Origin: Patescibacteria group bacterium
GTDB taxonomy: Bacteria > Patescibacteriota > Microgenomatia > UBA1406 > GWC2-37-13
DNA: 64,000 nt
NCBI GenBank assembly: GCA_026004435.1
Contig: BPJD01000003.1
Span: 91,665 to 155,664 of the forward strand
Direction of reading: 5' to 3'
Positions 48,997 through 58,309 of this stretch are shown here, piece by piece (within the stretch, counting starts at the first letter, position 1; the number at the start of each line of letters is the position of its first letter). The notes beneath the pieces were generated by a model. It was not told the origin of the DNA. It saw only the letters and a program-made list of their open reading frames with translations, and made no database searches. The translations under genes were made by a program, and so were the position numbers.

Positions 48997-50403
48997 TTAA
49001 CCTACACTGCCAGCCATCTCTACCTTAAGCAGTCTGTTCAGCTCAACTGCGTACTCAAGTGGAATTTCCTTGGCTACAGGTTCAACAAATCCCTGAACCA
49101 GCAAACCTTCTGCAGCTTGTTTATCAATGCCTCTTGAGGCTAAATAAAACAGCTTTTCTTCTCCAATCCTTTCAACAGTTGCCTCGTGCTGAATCTCCAC
49201 GCCTTTTTGCTCTCTAATCTTCATATAAGGATAAGTGTCTGTTCTTGATTTATCGTCTAAAAGCAAAGCATCACAGGAAACAAAAACAGATGAGTTATAA
49301 GCTCCGGGATTCACATTAACCAGACCTCTGTAGGAACATCTGCCGCCTGCTCTTGAGATTGATTTTGAAACAACTCTTGATTTGGTATTAGGAGCCAAAT
49401 GAATCATCTTAGCTCCGGTATCCTGAATCTGATTTTCATTGGCATAAGCGATAGATAAAACTTCTCCTTTAGCTCCCCTGCCAACAAGATAACAAGACGG
49501 ATACTTCATTGTGACTTTACTGCCAATATTGCAGTCAACCCATTCCATAACAGCATTTTCTTCAACTCGCGACCTTTTAGTAACCAAGTTATAGACATTT
49601 GATGACCAGTTCTGAACAGTTGTGTATCGAACTCTGGCTGATGGGTGAACAAAGATCTCAACAACAGCTGCATGCAAAGAAGAAGTTGAGTAAATTGGAG
49701 CAGTACATCCCTCTACATAATGGACAAAAGAACCTTTTTCTGCAATGATTAAGGTTCTTTCAAACTGGCCAAAAGCCTCTGCGTTGATTCTAAAGTATGC
49801 CTGAAGCGGCATTGGGACCTTAACACCTTCAGGCACATAAACAAACGACCCTCCAGACCACACAGCAGAGTTTAATGCCGCAAATTTATTGTCTGCTGGC
49901 GGAATAAGTTTGCCAAAATATTTTTTAACAATCTTCGGGTATTTTTTGACAGCAGTATCCATATCACAAAAGATTACTCCAAGTTTTGCTATCTCTTTTT
50001 TCATATTTTCATAAACAACCTCAGAGTCAAACTGAGCAGATACTCCTGCTAAAAAGTCTCTTTCAGCCTGAGGCACTCCTATTTTGTCATAAGTCTGCTT
50101 TATTTCTTCAGGCAGATCCTGCCAAGACTTTACCTGATTATCAATAGGTTTGGCATAATAAGTTATAGACTTAAAATCAATCTCAGACAAGTCAGGACCC
50201 CAACCGGGCATAGCCTTGCTCTGAAAAACAGCCAGTGATTTTAATCTAAACTCTTTCATCCAAGCAGGCTCTTGCTTATAACTGCTGATTGTGGCAACGA
50301 CATCCTCAGACAGACCCTTATCTGCTTTATAAACATATCTTGCTGGCACTGAAAAGCCGTATTTGTAATCAAACTTGATATCTTCCTGTTGTATATCTGG
50401 CAT
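48997..50403 (-). CDS. sufB: Fe-S cluster assembly protein SufB
   Basis: The 468-residue protein is full length for SufB, the scaffold on which the Fe-S cluster is built together with SufC and SufD. Motifs include SGGSFVYVPEGVKVPMPLQ, YVEGCTAPIYS, and the late SRGIDKQAAEGLLVQGFVEP segment. It begins 2 nt after sufC. Confidence 0.96.
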   Translation of the reverse strand: MPDIQQEDIKFDYKYGFSVPARYVYKADKGLSEDVVATISSYKQEPAWMKEFRLKSLAVFQSKAMPGWGPDLSEIDFKSITYYAKPIDNQVKSWQDLPEEIKQTYDKIGVPQAERDFLAGVSAQFDSEVVYENMKKEIAKLGVIFCDMDTAVKKYPKIVKKYFGKLIPPADNKFAALNSAVWSGGSFVYVPEGVKVPMPLQAYFRINAEAFGQFERTLIIAEKGSFVHYVEGCTAPIYSTSSLHAAVVEIFVHPSARVRYTTVQNWSSNVYNLVTKRSRVEENAVMEWVDCNIGSKVTMKYPSCYLVGRGAKGEVLSIAYANENQIQDTGAKMIHLAPNTKSRVVSKSISRAGGRCSYRGLVNVNPGAYNSSVFVSCDALLLDDKSRTDTYPYMKIREQKGVEIQHEATVERIGEEKLFYLASRGIDKQAAEGLLVQGFVEPVAKEIPLEYAVELNRLLKVEMAGSVG

Positions 50404-50405
50404 AG

Positions 50406-51125
50406 TTAAACCTTGATGTCTAAACTTTCATAACCTTGCTCCTCTATCTGGTGAGCCAGCTGTCTTTCTCCTACCTTAACCAATCTGCCATTAGCCAAAA
50501 CTAAAACATAATCAGGATTAATATACTTTAAGATTCTATTGTAATGGGTAATCAGAACAATAGATCTTCCTGATTTGATCTTATCAATGTACTGTCCAAT
50601 AATTTTTAAGGCGTCTACATCCACACCTGTATCAATCTCATCAAATATTAAAAACTTTGGATCCAGCACAACGGCCTGAAGCAGTTCCAGTTTTTTTCTC
50701 TCGCCGCCTGAAGCACCTTCATTTAATGATCTGCTCAACAACTCATCTCTTATCTTAAGTTCTTTAGCGATTCTTTCAATTCTTTGTTTAAGTTCTAAAG
50801 GATCAACCTTACCCTCAAGAGCAAGTCTTAATAACTGAAAAACCGTTACTCCAGATATCTGCAGGGGCGATTGAAAAGATAAAAATATGCCTTTCTCAGC
50901 TCTTTTTTCTGGTTCTTCTTCTGTTATATCTTCATTATTAAATACAATACTGCCGTTAACAACTTCATACGCCGGGTGACCAGCAATGCTATAACCAAGC
51001 GTTGACTTACCAGAGCCATTAGGACCCATAACAGCATAGACTTTATCTTGTTCAAACTCAAAATTAATTTTGTGCAGAATCTGCTTGTTGCCAGCAGTTA
51101 CAGATAAATTTGTTAGCTTTAACAT
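50406..51125 (-). CDS. sufC: Fe-S assembly ATPase SufC
   Basis: The 239-residue ABC-type ATPase has Walker A GPNGSGKST, the signature SGGERKK, Walker B FLIFDEIDTGVD and the H-loop LITHY. The DEIDTG form is characteristic of SufC. It powers conformational change of SufBD during cluster assembly in the cytoplasm. It starts 1 nt after the Rrf2-type regulator gene. Confidence 0.96.
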   Translation of the reverse strand: MLKLTNLSVTAGNKQILHKINFEFEQDKVYAVMGPNGSGKSTLGYSIAGHPAYEVVNGSIVFNNEDITEEEPEKRAEKGIFLSFQSPLQISGVTVFQLLRLALEGKVDPLELKQRIERIAKELKIRDELLSRSLNEGASGGERKKLELLQAVVLDPKFLIFDEIDTGVDVDALKIIGQYIDKIKSGRSIVLITHYNRILKYINPDYVLVLANGRLVKVGERQLAHQIEEQGYESLDIKV

Positions 51126-51126
51126 A

Positions 51127-51516
51127 TTAAATAATTGAACTTAACTTATATTGGCTTAAACTGGACAAAATTAAACTATAAACTTTATGCAGAGATTGTC
51201 TGTGATTACAGCTTCTACTGTATTTGCAATTATAATCTTTATCCAAACACTTTACTAGCTTCATATCTTCAAAAATTTTCAGGTAATCCAGCAAAGAAAC
51301 TTGATTGATCTTGCTGCCTAACTTATAACCTCCGTTTTTACCTTCTTTACTTTCCAACAAACCTGCTTTAACTAACTCAGCTGAGACTCTGGCAATAAAT
51401 CTTTTTGGCAAACCAAGCTGATCAACAATCTGCGACAAAGGCAGATAATCATTGCTCTTTTTTACCTGTTCCAGAATTAAAAGACCATACTCTGAACTAT
51501 TTGATATCGCAAACAT
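51127..51516 (-). CDS. Rrf2-family Fe-S-sensing regulator (IscR/SufR-like)
   Basis: The 129-residue protein has an N-terminal winged helix (YLPLSQIVDQLGLPKRFIARV) with the wing SKEGKNGGYKL, then three cysteines in C-x6-C-x5-C (CLDKDYNCKYSRSC, about residues 90-105), as in cluster-binding Rrf2 proteins. It probably represses the suf operon when Fe-S supply is adequate. It is first in the operon, 1 nt before sufC. I do not see a clear palindromic operator upstream. Confidence 0.85.
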   Translation of the reverse strand: MFAISNSSEYGLLILEQVKKSNDYLPLSQIVDQLGLPKRFIARVSAELVKAGLLESKEGKNGGYKLGSKINQVSLLDYLKIFEDMKLVKCLDKDYNCKYSRSCNHRQSLHKVYSLILSSLSQYKLSSII

Positions 51517-51620
51517 ATACTTTTAGAGTAATAGTTTAACAACTTAAAATAAATTTTACAACTGCAAAACAAGCAACAATTTAAAACAAAAATAATATAA
51601 TATACAAATATTTATACTTT

Positions 51621-53117
51621 ATGTTTAACAAAAATAAATCAAATAAATATGTAGTAATCCTTATATTCTTATTTATAACTTTAGGACTAATAATTAGACT
51701 TATAAAGTTTAGACAACAGCCTTTTTATGACTGGGACGAAGCTCTTTACGGCCAAGTTGCCAGAGAAATGCTTGTTAACAAAACATTGAATACAACATTT
51801 AACTCAAATCCCTGGCTTGACAAACCTCCTTTATCTTACTTAATGATCTCAGTTGTTTTTTCTATATTCAATGAAAACGAAGCCGTAGCAAGATCTTTAT
51901 TTGCTATCTTTGCAATTGCGCTTCTTTTTCTTATATATCTGCTTACTAAAAAAATTATTAGAGCTTTTTATAAAAAATCCGACGATATTAACTTGATTAT
52001 AATTCCGATCTTGATCACAAGCGCAAGCAAGTTATTTATAGATAAAGCTACAACCCTAAACACAGATATTATAATCAGCGTCTCAATATTAGGCTACTTT
52101 GCTTTTTACAAAAACAAACTGATAAAGACATTGTTTTTAATTTTAGGTGTATGGACAAAATCTGTCATAGGATTTTTTCCTTTAATTATTGAACCATTCT
52201 TAATAATTAAAAGTTCTAAAAATATGCGCAGTTTTATAAATAAAACATTGTTTTTACTATTTCAGCTTGGCATTGCTTGTTTATGGTATTTTTATGCTTA
52301 TCTACAATATGGAGACTATTTTATAAAGGCGCATTTTTACTCACAAATTTACAAAAGAATAATACTGCCTATAGAGCTACATTTTGGAGATAAATGGTTC
52401 TATTTTAAAGTTTTGGGCATAGATTTAAGTTGGTTGATTTTGGCAATTATATTAGGTCTTATGATCTTAATAAAAAATTTGGTTTTGGATCTGTATAAAA
52501 ACAGAGTTTTGATATTAAAATCAGATAGATTTATTTTATATATTGTGTTGCTCTCTCCCTTACTACTTTTGTTTATATATACAATTGTTAAAACAAAGCT
52601 AGATTGGTATTTGATCTACATAATACCTATTATCTCAATCTACCCGATATTTTTACTATCAAACCTAAAATCTTATATTAGGAAAATAGCAATATTTCTA
52701 ATAATTGGTTACTCTATCTTTAAATTCTCAACCAACACTTATGTTGTAAAACCTCAAATTAATATTGATGAAAAAATTATACTTGCCAAATGCCTTAATC
52801 AAAAAAATATTGATAAACTATCTTTTTTAGCAGATGAAGAACAAAGAACCATAAAAAATGTTTTAGAGGCCGCGAAACTTCAAACAGAAAGCAGTTTTCT
52901 TTACTCAGGATCACCCTCATTTGTTTTTTATCTGAATAAGCCTATACAAACATATTATTCTACCCAAGAGTTTGTCAAAAACTATAAAAATAGTTCTAGT
53001 TTTGTTATTTCAAAACAAGATTACGAAAACCTGCTCAATTCTTTAGATACAGACTCCTTCCAAACAATCTGCCAAACAGAGAACTGGATAGGTTTTAAAA
53101 AGATCTATTATAAATAA
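51621..53117 (+). CDS. PMT/ArnT-like (GT39-type) membrane glycosyltransferase
   Basis: The 498-residue GT-C protein has about ten membrane segments and the diagnostic first loop FYDWDEALYGQVAREML followed by NPWLDKPPLSYL, the PMT_2 pattern with the catalytic-type aspartate. Such enzymes move sugars from a polyprenyl-phosphate carrier outside the membrane. The gene and its neighbour look even richer in A+T than their surroundings. Its 3' end overlaps the convergent gene by 23 nt. Confidence 0.85.
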   Translation: MFNKNKSNKYVVILIFLFITLGLIIRLIKFRQQPFYDWDEALYGQVAREMLVNKTLNTTFNSNPWLDKPPLSYLMISVVFSIFNENEAVARSLFAIFAIALLFLIYLLTKKIIRAFYKKSDDINLIIIPILITSASKLFIDKATTLNTDIIISVSILGYFAFYKNKLIKTLFLILGVWTKSVIGFFPLIIEPFLIIKSSKNMRSFINKTLFLLFQLGIACLWYFYAYLQYGDYFIKAHFYSQIYKRIILPIELHFGDKWFYFKVLGIDLSWLILAIILGLMILIKNLVLDLYKNRVLILKSDRFILYIVLLSPLLLLFIYTIVKTKLDWYLIYIIPIISIYPIFLLSNLKSYIRKIAIFLIIGYSIFKFSTNTYVVKPQINIDEKIILAKCLNQKNIDKLSFLADEEQRTIKNVLEAAKLQTESSFLYSGSPSFVFYLNKPIQTYYSTQEFVKNYKNSSSFVISKQDYENLLNSLDTDSFQTICQTENWIGFKKIYYK

Positions 53118-54822
53118 ACTTAAAGTACCTTCTATAGAGTTTTGATGGGAAAAAAGAAATACCTAACAAAAACAATAAACTCACTAAAGAAATATAATTA
53201 GCCATACTTCTAACCTTTGTTTCTTGATAAACAACCTGAATATCATAATTACCTTTTTTAAGAATAAATGTAATTAATCCTCTATAATTAGGATCCTGAA
53301 ATTCTATATTAATAGGAGATTCATTAGCATACACGATCCAACCAGGAAAATAGAAAGTGTGATCTACAAATCTAGCTTTATCTGAAATAACTTTTACCTT
53401 ATATATATGATTATTAAATTTTTTTACATCAGAAAAAAGAATATTAGCAGAACCTTCAATTACTGCCAACTTATTATTAACTTTAGGATAATCCTCTCCT
53501 TTTCCAGACCAAACAGGAGACATATTTATACTATGAAGGTTTTCTTCTGTAAATTCATAAAAAGATTTATCATTATCTACAACATTTTTGACATATAACT
53601 GACTTGATCTATAAAACAAAAAACTTGATATAAAAATTATCAAAGTTAAGGCCTTGATAATATTAAAAACTCTATATTTTTGCATACGAATTTCAAAAAG
53701 GAGAGTGGCAAACATAAAACAAACAAATAATTCAAAAATTCCTATCAATCTCCAAGGATGTTGAATTTCGGCTAAAACAGGAATTGAGTTATATAGATAC
53801 ATAGATTGAGGACTTATAAAAAACAATGTTAAAAAACCAAAAAAAACTAACAATAAATGTCTAATTCTTTTTTTAGACTTTACAAAAATAGAGTAAAGAG
53901 TAAATAAAATAAAAGATAAGAAAACTAGACTCTCCCAAAATCCAATTTGAACAAAATCTTCTCTTACAGAAGATCCTTCAGGAGCAGAATAACTCCAATG
54001 CTCCACAAATAATATTTTATCTACAGATCTAAAATGAGCTTTTTCTATAGATGCAGGAGTAGTTCCAGAATAAAAATATTTCTTTTCTAATTTTAAAGGC
54101 AACAGGTAATAAGATGATAACAATAAACCCAACACAAAAGGTATAACAACCGCAAGACCAAACAATAATTTTTCTTTAAGTTTTAGATTTAATGCTAAAT
54201 ATAAAAAAATATAGACAAAAACTAATTGATATAAAACAATGCTAAAAGGATGCGTCAAAAATAATAAAGAAAAACTTAAAGAGGTAACTACTAAATATTT
54301 TTTACTTAAGCCATATTTATAAATCTTAAGAATATATAGACAAACTAAAAAAAAGAAAAAATAAGATAAAAATTCAGGCAAAGCAGAACGAACATAGATA
54401 TTAAATATTCTATATGCTGAAAACTGATAAAACAATACAGATAAAATGCTAATATTAAAAGGAAAAAAATTGTTTAAAAACAAAAACAAAGTAAAAACTG
54501 TAGCGAAATCAGCTAAAAAAAATAAAATTTTATATGAAATAACTGGATCTTGTGTTATAAAATTCAAAATTCCTCCCACATAAGCTGGAACCTGATGAGC
54601 TATCTGACCTAAAGGATAACCATAATTATTAAATCCTTCAACCCATCTAACAAAAAACTCTCCTCTTTTAATACTTTGATAAAATAAAGATAATGAAAAA
54701 ATATGAGTTCTTATATCATAGCTTTCCCATTCGCCAGAATGACCAAAAATGTCAAAGAATAAAATAAATGATGAAAATATAAAAATAACTATCGCTATAA
54801 TTACTTTAGTTTTGGGATTCAT
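53095..54822 (-). CDS. Polytopic membrane protein of the PTPS-related / YfhO-like GT-C type
   Basis: The 575-residue protein has about 12 membrane segments, with the loop ESYDIRTHIFSLSLFYQSI, then NYGYPLGQIAHQVPAYV and FYQFSAYRIFNIYVR, resembling the protein at 13171. A lipid-linked sugar transfer role is inference. I chose the ATG at 54822 because a TATATT box (54835-54830) lies 7 nt upstream; an in-frame start at 54903 would add 27 residues. The 3' end overlaps the convergent GT gene. Confidence 0.72.
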   Translation of the reverse strand: MNPKTKVIIAIVIFIFSSFILFFDIFGHSGEWESYDIRTHIFSLSLFYQSIKRGEFFVRWVEGFNNYGYPLGQIAHQVPAYVGGILNFITQDPVISYKILFFLADFATVFTLFLFLNNFFPFNISILSVLFYQFSAYRIFNIYVRSALPEFLSYFFFFLVCLYILKIYKYGLSKKYLVVTSLSFSLLFLTHPFSIVLYQLVFVYIFLYLALNLKLKEKLLFGLAVVIPFVLGLLLSSYYLLPLKLEKKYFYSGTTPASIEKAHFRSVDKILFVEHWSYSAPEGSSVREDFVQIGFWESLVFLSFILFTLYSIFVKSKKRIRHLLLVFFGFLTLFFISPQSMYLYNSIPVLAEIQHPWRLIGIFELFVCFMFATLLFEIRMQKYRVFNIIKALTLIIFISSFLFYRSSQLYVKNVVDNDKSFYEFTEENLHSINMSPVWSGKGEDYPKVNNKLAVIEGSANILFSDVKKFNNHIYKVKVISDKARFVDHTFYFPGWIVYANESPINIEFQDPNYRGLITFILKKGNYDIQVVYQETKVRSMANYISLVSLLFLLGISFFPSKLYRRYFKFIYNRSF

Positions 54823-55312
54823 TTTTTTTAATATACCAAAATATATTCCTTTTGTTGCAGAATATAAATTCAAAAAACTAATCAACAACTTATTAACTAA
54901 CAAAATATCATCTGAATCTTATTGGAAAGAAAGAGAATTTCTATGTCCCCTAACGCATAAGATTATCACAAACAAATCAAAAATTAATAATTTACTAAAT
55001 GCTAAAAAAGAAATTATCAAACTTGAAGAAGGAAGCTGTTTTAAAAATAAATACAAAACTTATGAATTCCTAATTTATAATCCTTGGTTAGATAAAAACA
55101 AACAAAAACCAGAACAACTTATAAAAAATATTTTAAAAAACAACTTTAATATTTATAAAACTAATAATAATATTTACTTATCTGAGTCGAATAATCTAAT
55201 TGCGATTATATACCCGTACAAGAATGCCAAAAAAAATATTTTATTCAAAGATTTGACTCTTCCAGAAAACGAATACAACTATTTTTGGCTTACAATTTTA
55301 CAAAAAATGTAA
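54749..55312 (+). CDS. Hypothetical protein with N-terminal membrane helix, overlapping the divergent gene
   Basis: A 187-codon frame fills the space between the PTPS-related gene and the helicase gene. It encodes one membrane helix (about residues 12-35) and a Lys/Asn-rich soluble part with two cysteines; no family is recognised. The ATG at 54749 lies inside the coding start of the minus-strand gene (74-nt overlap), and no later ATG, GTG or TTG is in frame near 54822. It may be real, or the start may be misplaced. Confidence 0.4.
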   Translation: MSKNKINDENIKITIAIITLVLGFIFFNIPKYIPFVAEYKFKKLINNLLTNKISSESYWKEREFLCPLTHKIITNKSKINNLLNAKKEIIKLEEGSCFKNKYKTYEFLIYNPWLDKNKQKPEQLIKNILKNNFNIYKTNNNIYLSESNNLIAIIYPYKNAKKNILFKDLTLPENEYNYFWLTILQKM

Positions 55313-55317
55313 TATAT

Positions 55318-57060
55318 TTACAGCAGAAATCTTGAGACAACAGAAAAGTTGCGTCGTCCATAGATCTTTCTAGTTTGAGCATAGGTTATAAAAAGTCTTT
55401 CCATAGCTCTGGTAATACCTACATAAAAAAGTCTGCGCTCTTCTTCTAAAGCCTGTTGATCATCTAAACTTCTACTATGCGGCAGTAGACCGTCTTCAAC
55501 TCCTACTATAAACACAACAGAAAACTCTAATCCTTTAGCCTGATGCAGTGTCATTAACTGAACACCATTGGTTGTTTTCTTTTCACCTTCAAAGTACTCA
55601 GACTCAACCAAAGCAATATGTTCTAAAAACTCATTTATATTGGGATACTCATAAGATATTGACCTGAACTCCTTTATATTCTCAAGCCGGGACAGATCTT
55701 CTTCAACCTTATCATTGTATAAATCAAGATAACTTGTTGCCTGAAGAACTTTTGCAATTATCTCAGGTGTTGGCAAAGAGATTAAATCTTTTTCCTCTAA
55801 AAGTTTCTCAAACCCTCTGTACCTTCTTTTACCTATTTTTAAAGCTCTATCCAAAGAAACTGAGTCATTAGGATTAACTACCAGCCGCAGATACGACAAA
55901 AGATCTTTAATCTCTTTTCTTTCATAAAACCTTACTCCTCCTGTTAATCTATAGGGTAGATTATAACGGATTAAAGTCTCCTCAAGATACCTTGACTGAG
56001 CATTGGTTCTAAACAACACAGCAAAATCATTAAAGTTATTAAGTTCGTTCAACTGCATAATTGTTTCAGCAACAAAAACTGCTTCCTGTTCCTCATCAGC
56101 AAAACCTTTGATCTCAACATCATAATCTCCTTTAAACTCTGTCTTAAGATGCAAAACAGGATGAGTGGTGTTTTGACTTATTACTTCATAGGCATAATTT
56201 AATATCTGCTGGGTTGACCTATAATTAATTTCCAGTCTATACTCTTTAGTATTGGGGAAATCTTTTTGAATTTTTTTCAAGTTCTGTATCTGAGCACCTC
56301 TCCAAGAGTAAATGCTTTGTGAAAAATCACCAACAACAAACAAGTTATTATGGCTAAAACAGATCAATCTTGCCAACTCGTACTGAACAGTATTTGTATC
56401 CTGAAACTCATCTATCAATACATACGAGAATCTTTTCTGAAGACTTTCCAGCACCTGCCTATTGGTACTTAACAGCTTAACTGCCAACAACAAAAGATCA
56501 TCAAAGTCAACCGCAGAGTTGGCCTGTTTTTCTTTTTCATAGGCTTGACATACCTGATAAATTTTATCTGCAATAAAAGAGCTGTAGTTTTGATAAATAT
56601 AATCCTCAAGCTCAAAGTTGTTGTTTTTAGCCATAGAAATTATAGACAGATAATATCTTGGAGAAAAGGTTTTGCCTAAATTTAGTGATTTTAAAATTTT
56701 TTTCATTAATGCTACCTGATCATCGTCATCATAAATCACAAAGTTTTTGTTTAACCCAATTTTTGACCCCCAGATCCTCAGGACTCTGACGCAAAAAGAA
56801 TGAAATGTACCAACAAAACCAACCTTAACATCACCAAGCCTTTCAGTCATTTCTTTGGCAGCCTTATTGGTAAATGTAACCAGCATAATAGCTGACGGAT
56901 CTATTTTGTGTTTATAAACCAAGTTAAAAACCCGTGTAATTAACACCCTGGTCTTTCCGGAGCCAGCTCCTGCCAAAACAACAGCAGGGCCATTAAAATG
57001 CTCTACTGCTTGTTTTTGCTGAGGATTAAGTTCTTTTAAAATTTGGTTTAATTTGTCCAT
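55318..57060 (-). CDS. UvrD/PcrA-type superfamily I DNA helicase, C-terminally short
   Basis: The 580-residue protein has the SF1A motifs in order: LAGAGSGKTRVL (Walker A), VDFDDLLLL, DEFQDTN (Walker B), INYRSTQQIL, LMTLHQAKGLEFSVVF and RRLFYVGITRAMERLF. It is a 3'-5' helicase for repair and replication. At 580 residues it is shorter than PcrA/UvrD (about 720), ending soon after motif VI, so it lacks the C-terminal tail that contacts RNA polymerase and MutL. It diverges from tpiA over 31 bp. Confidence 0.9.
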   Translation of the reverse strand: MDKLNQILKELNPQQKQAVEHFNGPAVVLAGAGSGKTRVLITRVFNLVYKHKIDPSAIMLVTFTNKAAKEMTERLGDVKVGFVGTFHSFCVRVLRIWGSKIGLNKNFVIYDDDDQVALMKKILKSLNLGKTFSPRYYLSIISMAKNNNFELEDYIYQNYSSFIADKIYQVCQAYEKEKQANSAVDFDDLLLLAVKLLSTNRQVLESLQKRFSYVLIDEFQDTNTVQYELARLICFSHNNLFVVGDFSQSIYSWRGAQIQNLKKIQKDFPNTKEYRLEINYRSTQQILNYAYEVISQNTTHPVLHLKTEFKGDYDVEIKGFADEEQEAVFVAETIMQLNELNNFNDFAVLFRTNAQSRYLEETLIRYNLPYRLTGGVRFYERKEIKDLLSYLRLVVNPNDSVSLDRALKIGKRRYRGFEKLLEEKDLISLPTPEIIAKVLQATSYLDLYNDKVEEDLSRLENIKEFRSISYEYPNINEFLEHIALVESEYFEGEKKTTNGVQLMTLHQAKGLEFSVVFIVGVEDGLLPHSRSLDDQQALEEERRLFYVGITRAMERLFITYAQTRKIYGRRNFSVVSRFLL

Positions 57061-57072
57061 AACTTAAGATGA

Positions 57073-57079
57073 TATAATA
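57073..57079. promoter_or_regulatory. Overlapping divergent -10 elements of tpiA and the helicase gene
   Basis: TATAAT on the plus strand (57073-57078) and TATTAT on the minus strand (57079-57074) overlap, each 13 nt from its start codon (57092 and 57060). The symmetry suggests one bidirectional promoter with very short leaders. Confidence 0.45.
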
Positions 57080-57091
57080 TAAAAACAAAAT

Positions 57092-57769
57092 ATGAAAGAG
57101 TTTTATATTATAGCCAACTGGAAAGCCAGATTAACTTTGCCAGAGACATCTGATTGGCTTAACACATTCAAAAAATACTATAAAACAACCTCTGACAATC
57201 TTAAAATAATCTTAGCTCCATCAGCAACAAACCTGCATATTACCTCTGAGTTTATCAAAAACAATAAATTAAACCTTTCAGTATCAGCTCAAGATGTCTC
57301 ATCATATCCTAAAGGAGCTTATACAGGAGAAGTTCCTGCAGAACTTATAAAAAGCCTAGCTGAATATGCTATCATTGGTCACTCAGAAAGACGCAGATAC
57401 TTTAATGAAACAACTGCTGTTTTGGAAAAAAAACTTAAGCAGTGCAGGCTAAACAATCTGACAACTATTTACTGTTTTGAAAAAAGTTCAGATGCACTTA
57501 TTACAGCATCAGATATTATTGCCTTTGAACCAAGATCTGCCATCGGCACAGGAAAAAACTTAGATCCAGACAGCCTGCTAAAAATAAAACAAAACTTAAG
57601 CATTTCAAACAAACCTTTTTTATACGGAGGATCTGTTAACTTGGCAAACGCGCTAGATTATCTTAAGATAAAAAGCCTGATCAATGGATTCTTAATAAGC
57701 TCAGCCAGTTTAAATCCAATTAAATTTGCCCAGATAATAGAACTAATCAATCAACATTTAAATAAATAA
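57092..57769 (+). CDS. tpiA: Triosephosphate isomerase, short form
   Basis: TpiA interconverts dihydroxyacetone phosphate and glyceraldehyde 3-phosphate in glycolysis. The 225-residue protein has IIANWKARL (Asn and catalytic Lys), AIIGHSERRRYF (catalytic His), IIAFEPRSAIGTG (catalytic Glu and loop 6) and LYGGSV (phosphate binding). It is shorter than the usual 250 residues, closer to archaeal enzymes. Its 3' end overlaps the convergent gene by 12 nt. Confidence 0.95.
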   Translation: MKEFYIIANWKARLTLPETSDWLNTFKKYYKTTSDNLKIILAPSATNLHITSEFIKNNKLNLSVSAQDVSSYPKGAYTGEVPAELIKSLAEYAIIGHSERRRYFNETTAVLEKKLKQCRLNNLTTIYCFEKSSDALITASDIIAFEPRSAIGTGKNLDPDSLLKIKQNLSISNKPFLYGGSVNLANALDYLKIKSLINGFLISSASLNPIKFAQIIELINQHLNK

Positions 57770-58306
57770 GGCAATAAAGATAATAAAAGCGCTGATTATC
57801 AGCAGTAACAAATAATTATTTATAAACCCAGCCTCAGGCAGTTCTGCTACCGGAGTAGGTGTAACCTGACCAGCATCTGCCAAAAGCACCTCTTCAGTTG
57901 GAGTTGGGACCTCAACAGATGGCGTAGCAACAACAATATCAGTTGGGATTGTTTCCTGTTCATTTACAGGTGTTTGCTCCTGCTCATCTGAGGCCAAAAT
58001 TCCTTCAGTAGGAGTTGGCTCAACCAAATCTGTTGGAACTGGAGTTGGTGTTGGAGCAAAGTTAGGAGTCGGCTGTTGGGCAACAGAGTTGTTGGCAAGA
58101 AAAACACTTTTGCGGTATGTTTTTTGTTCAGCCTGAACCTCAAGCCTTAACTGATCAACACCTTCATCATTGGCATTAAGATAAGTTATAGCAAGAAAAA
58201 CAACCAATCCAAAAAAGGCTAAACCAGCAACTACAACAATAACACTATTAATTTTAGCTTTACTTAAATTAAGCTTTAACTTTAATTTGTTAGCTTGATT
58301 ATTCAT
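57758..58306 (-). CDS. Thr-Pro-rich surface protein with LPEAG sorting signal
   Basis: The 182-residue protein has an N-terminal membrane segment (about residues 20-40), a Pro/Thr/Gln/Glu-rich extended region, then LPEAG followed by a hydrophobic helix at the very end. The tail resembles an LPxTG-type signal with Ala in place of Thr but lacks a basic last residue. It is probably exported and may be a substrate of the sortase at 35727. It follows the 58310-58930 gene by 3 nt. Confidence 0.7.
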   Translation of the reverse strand: MNNQANKLKLKLNLSKAKINSVIVVVAGLAFFGLVVFLAITYLNANDEGVDQLRLEVQAEQKTYRKSVFLANNSVAQQPTPNFAPTPTPVPTDLVEPTPTEGILASDEQEQTPVNEQETIPTDIVVATPSVEVPTPTEEVLLADAGQVTPTPVAELPEAGFINNYLLLLIISAFIIFIALFI

Positions 58307-58309
58307 AAG

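Noticed and set aside
55318..57060. Truncated pseudogene of uvrD
   Set aside because: All helicase motifs I-VI are intact and in frame; only the dispensable C-terminal tail is missing.
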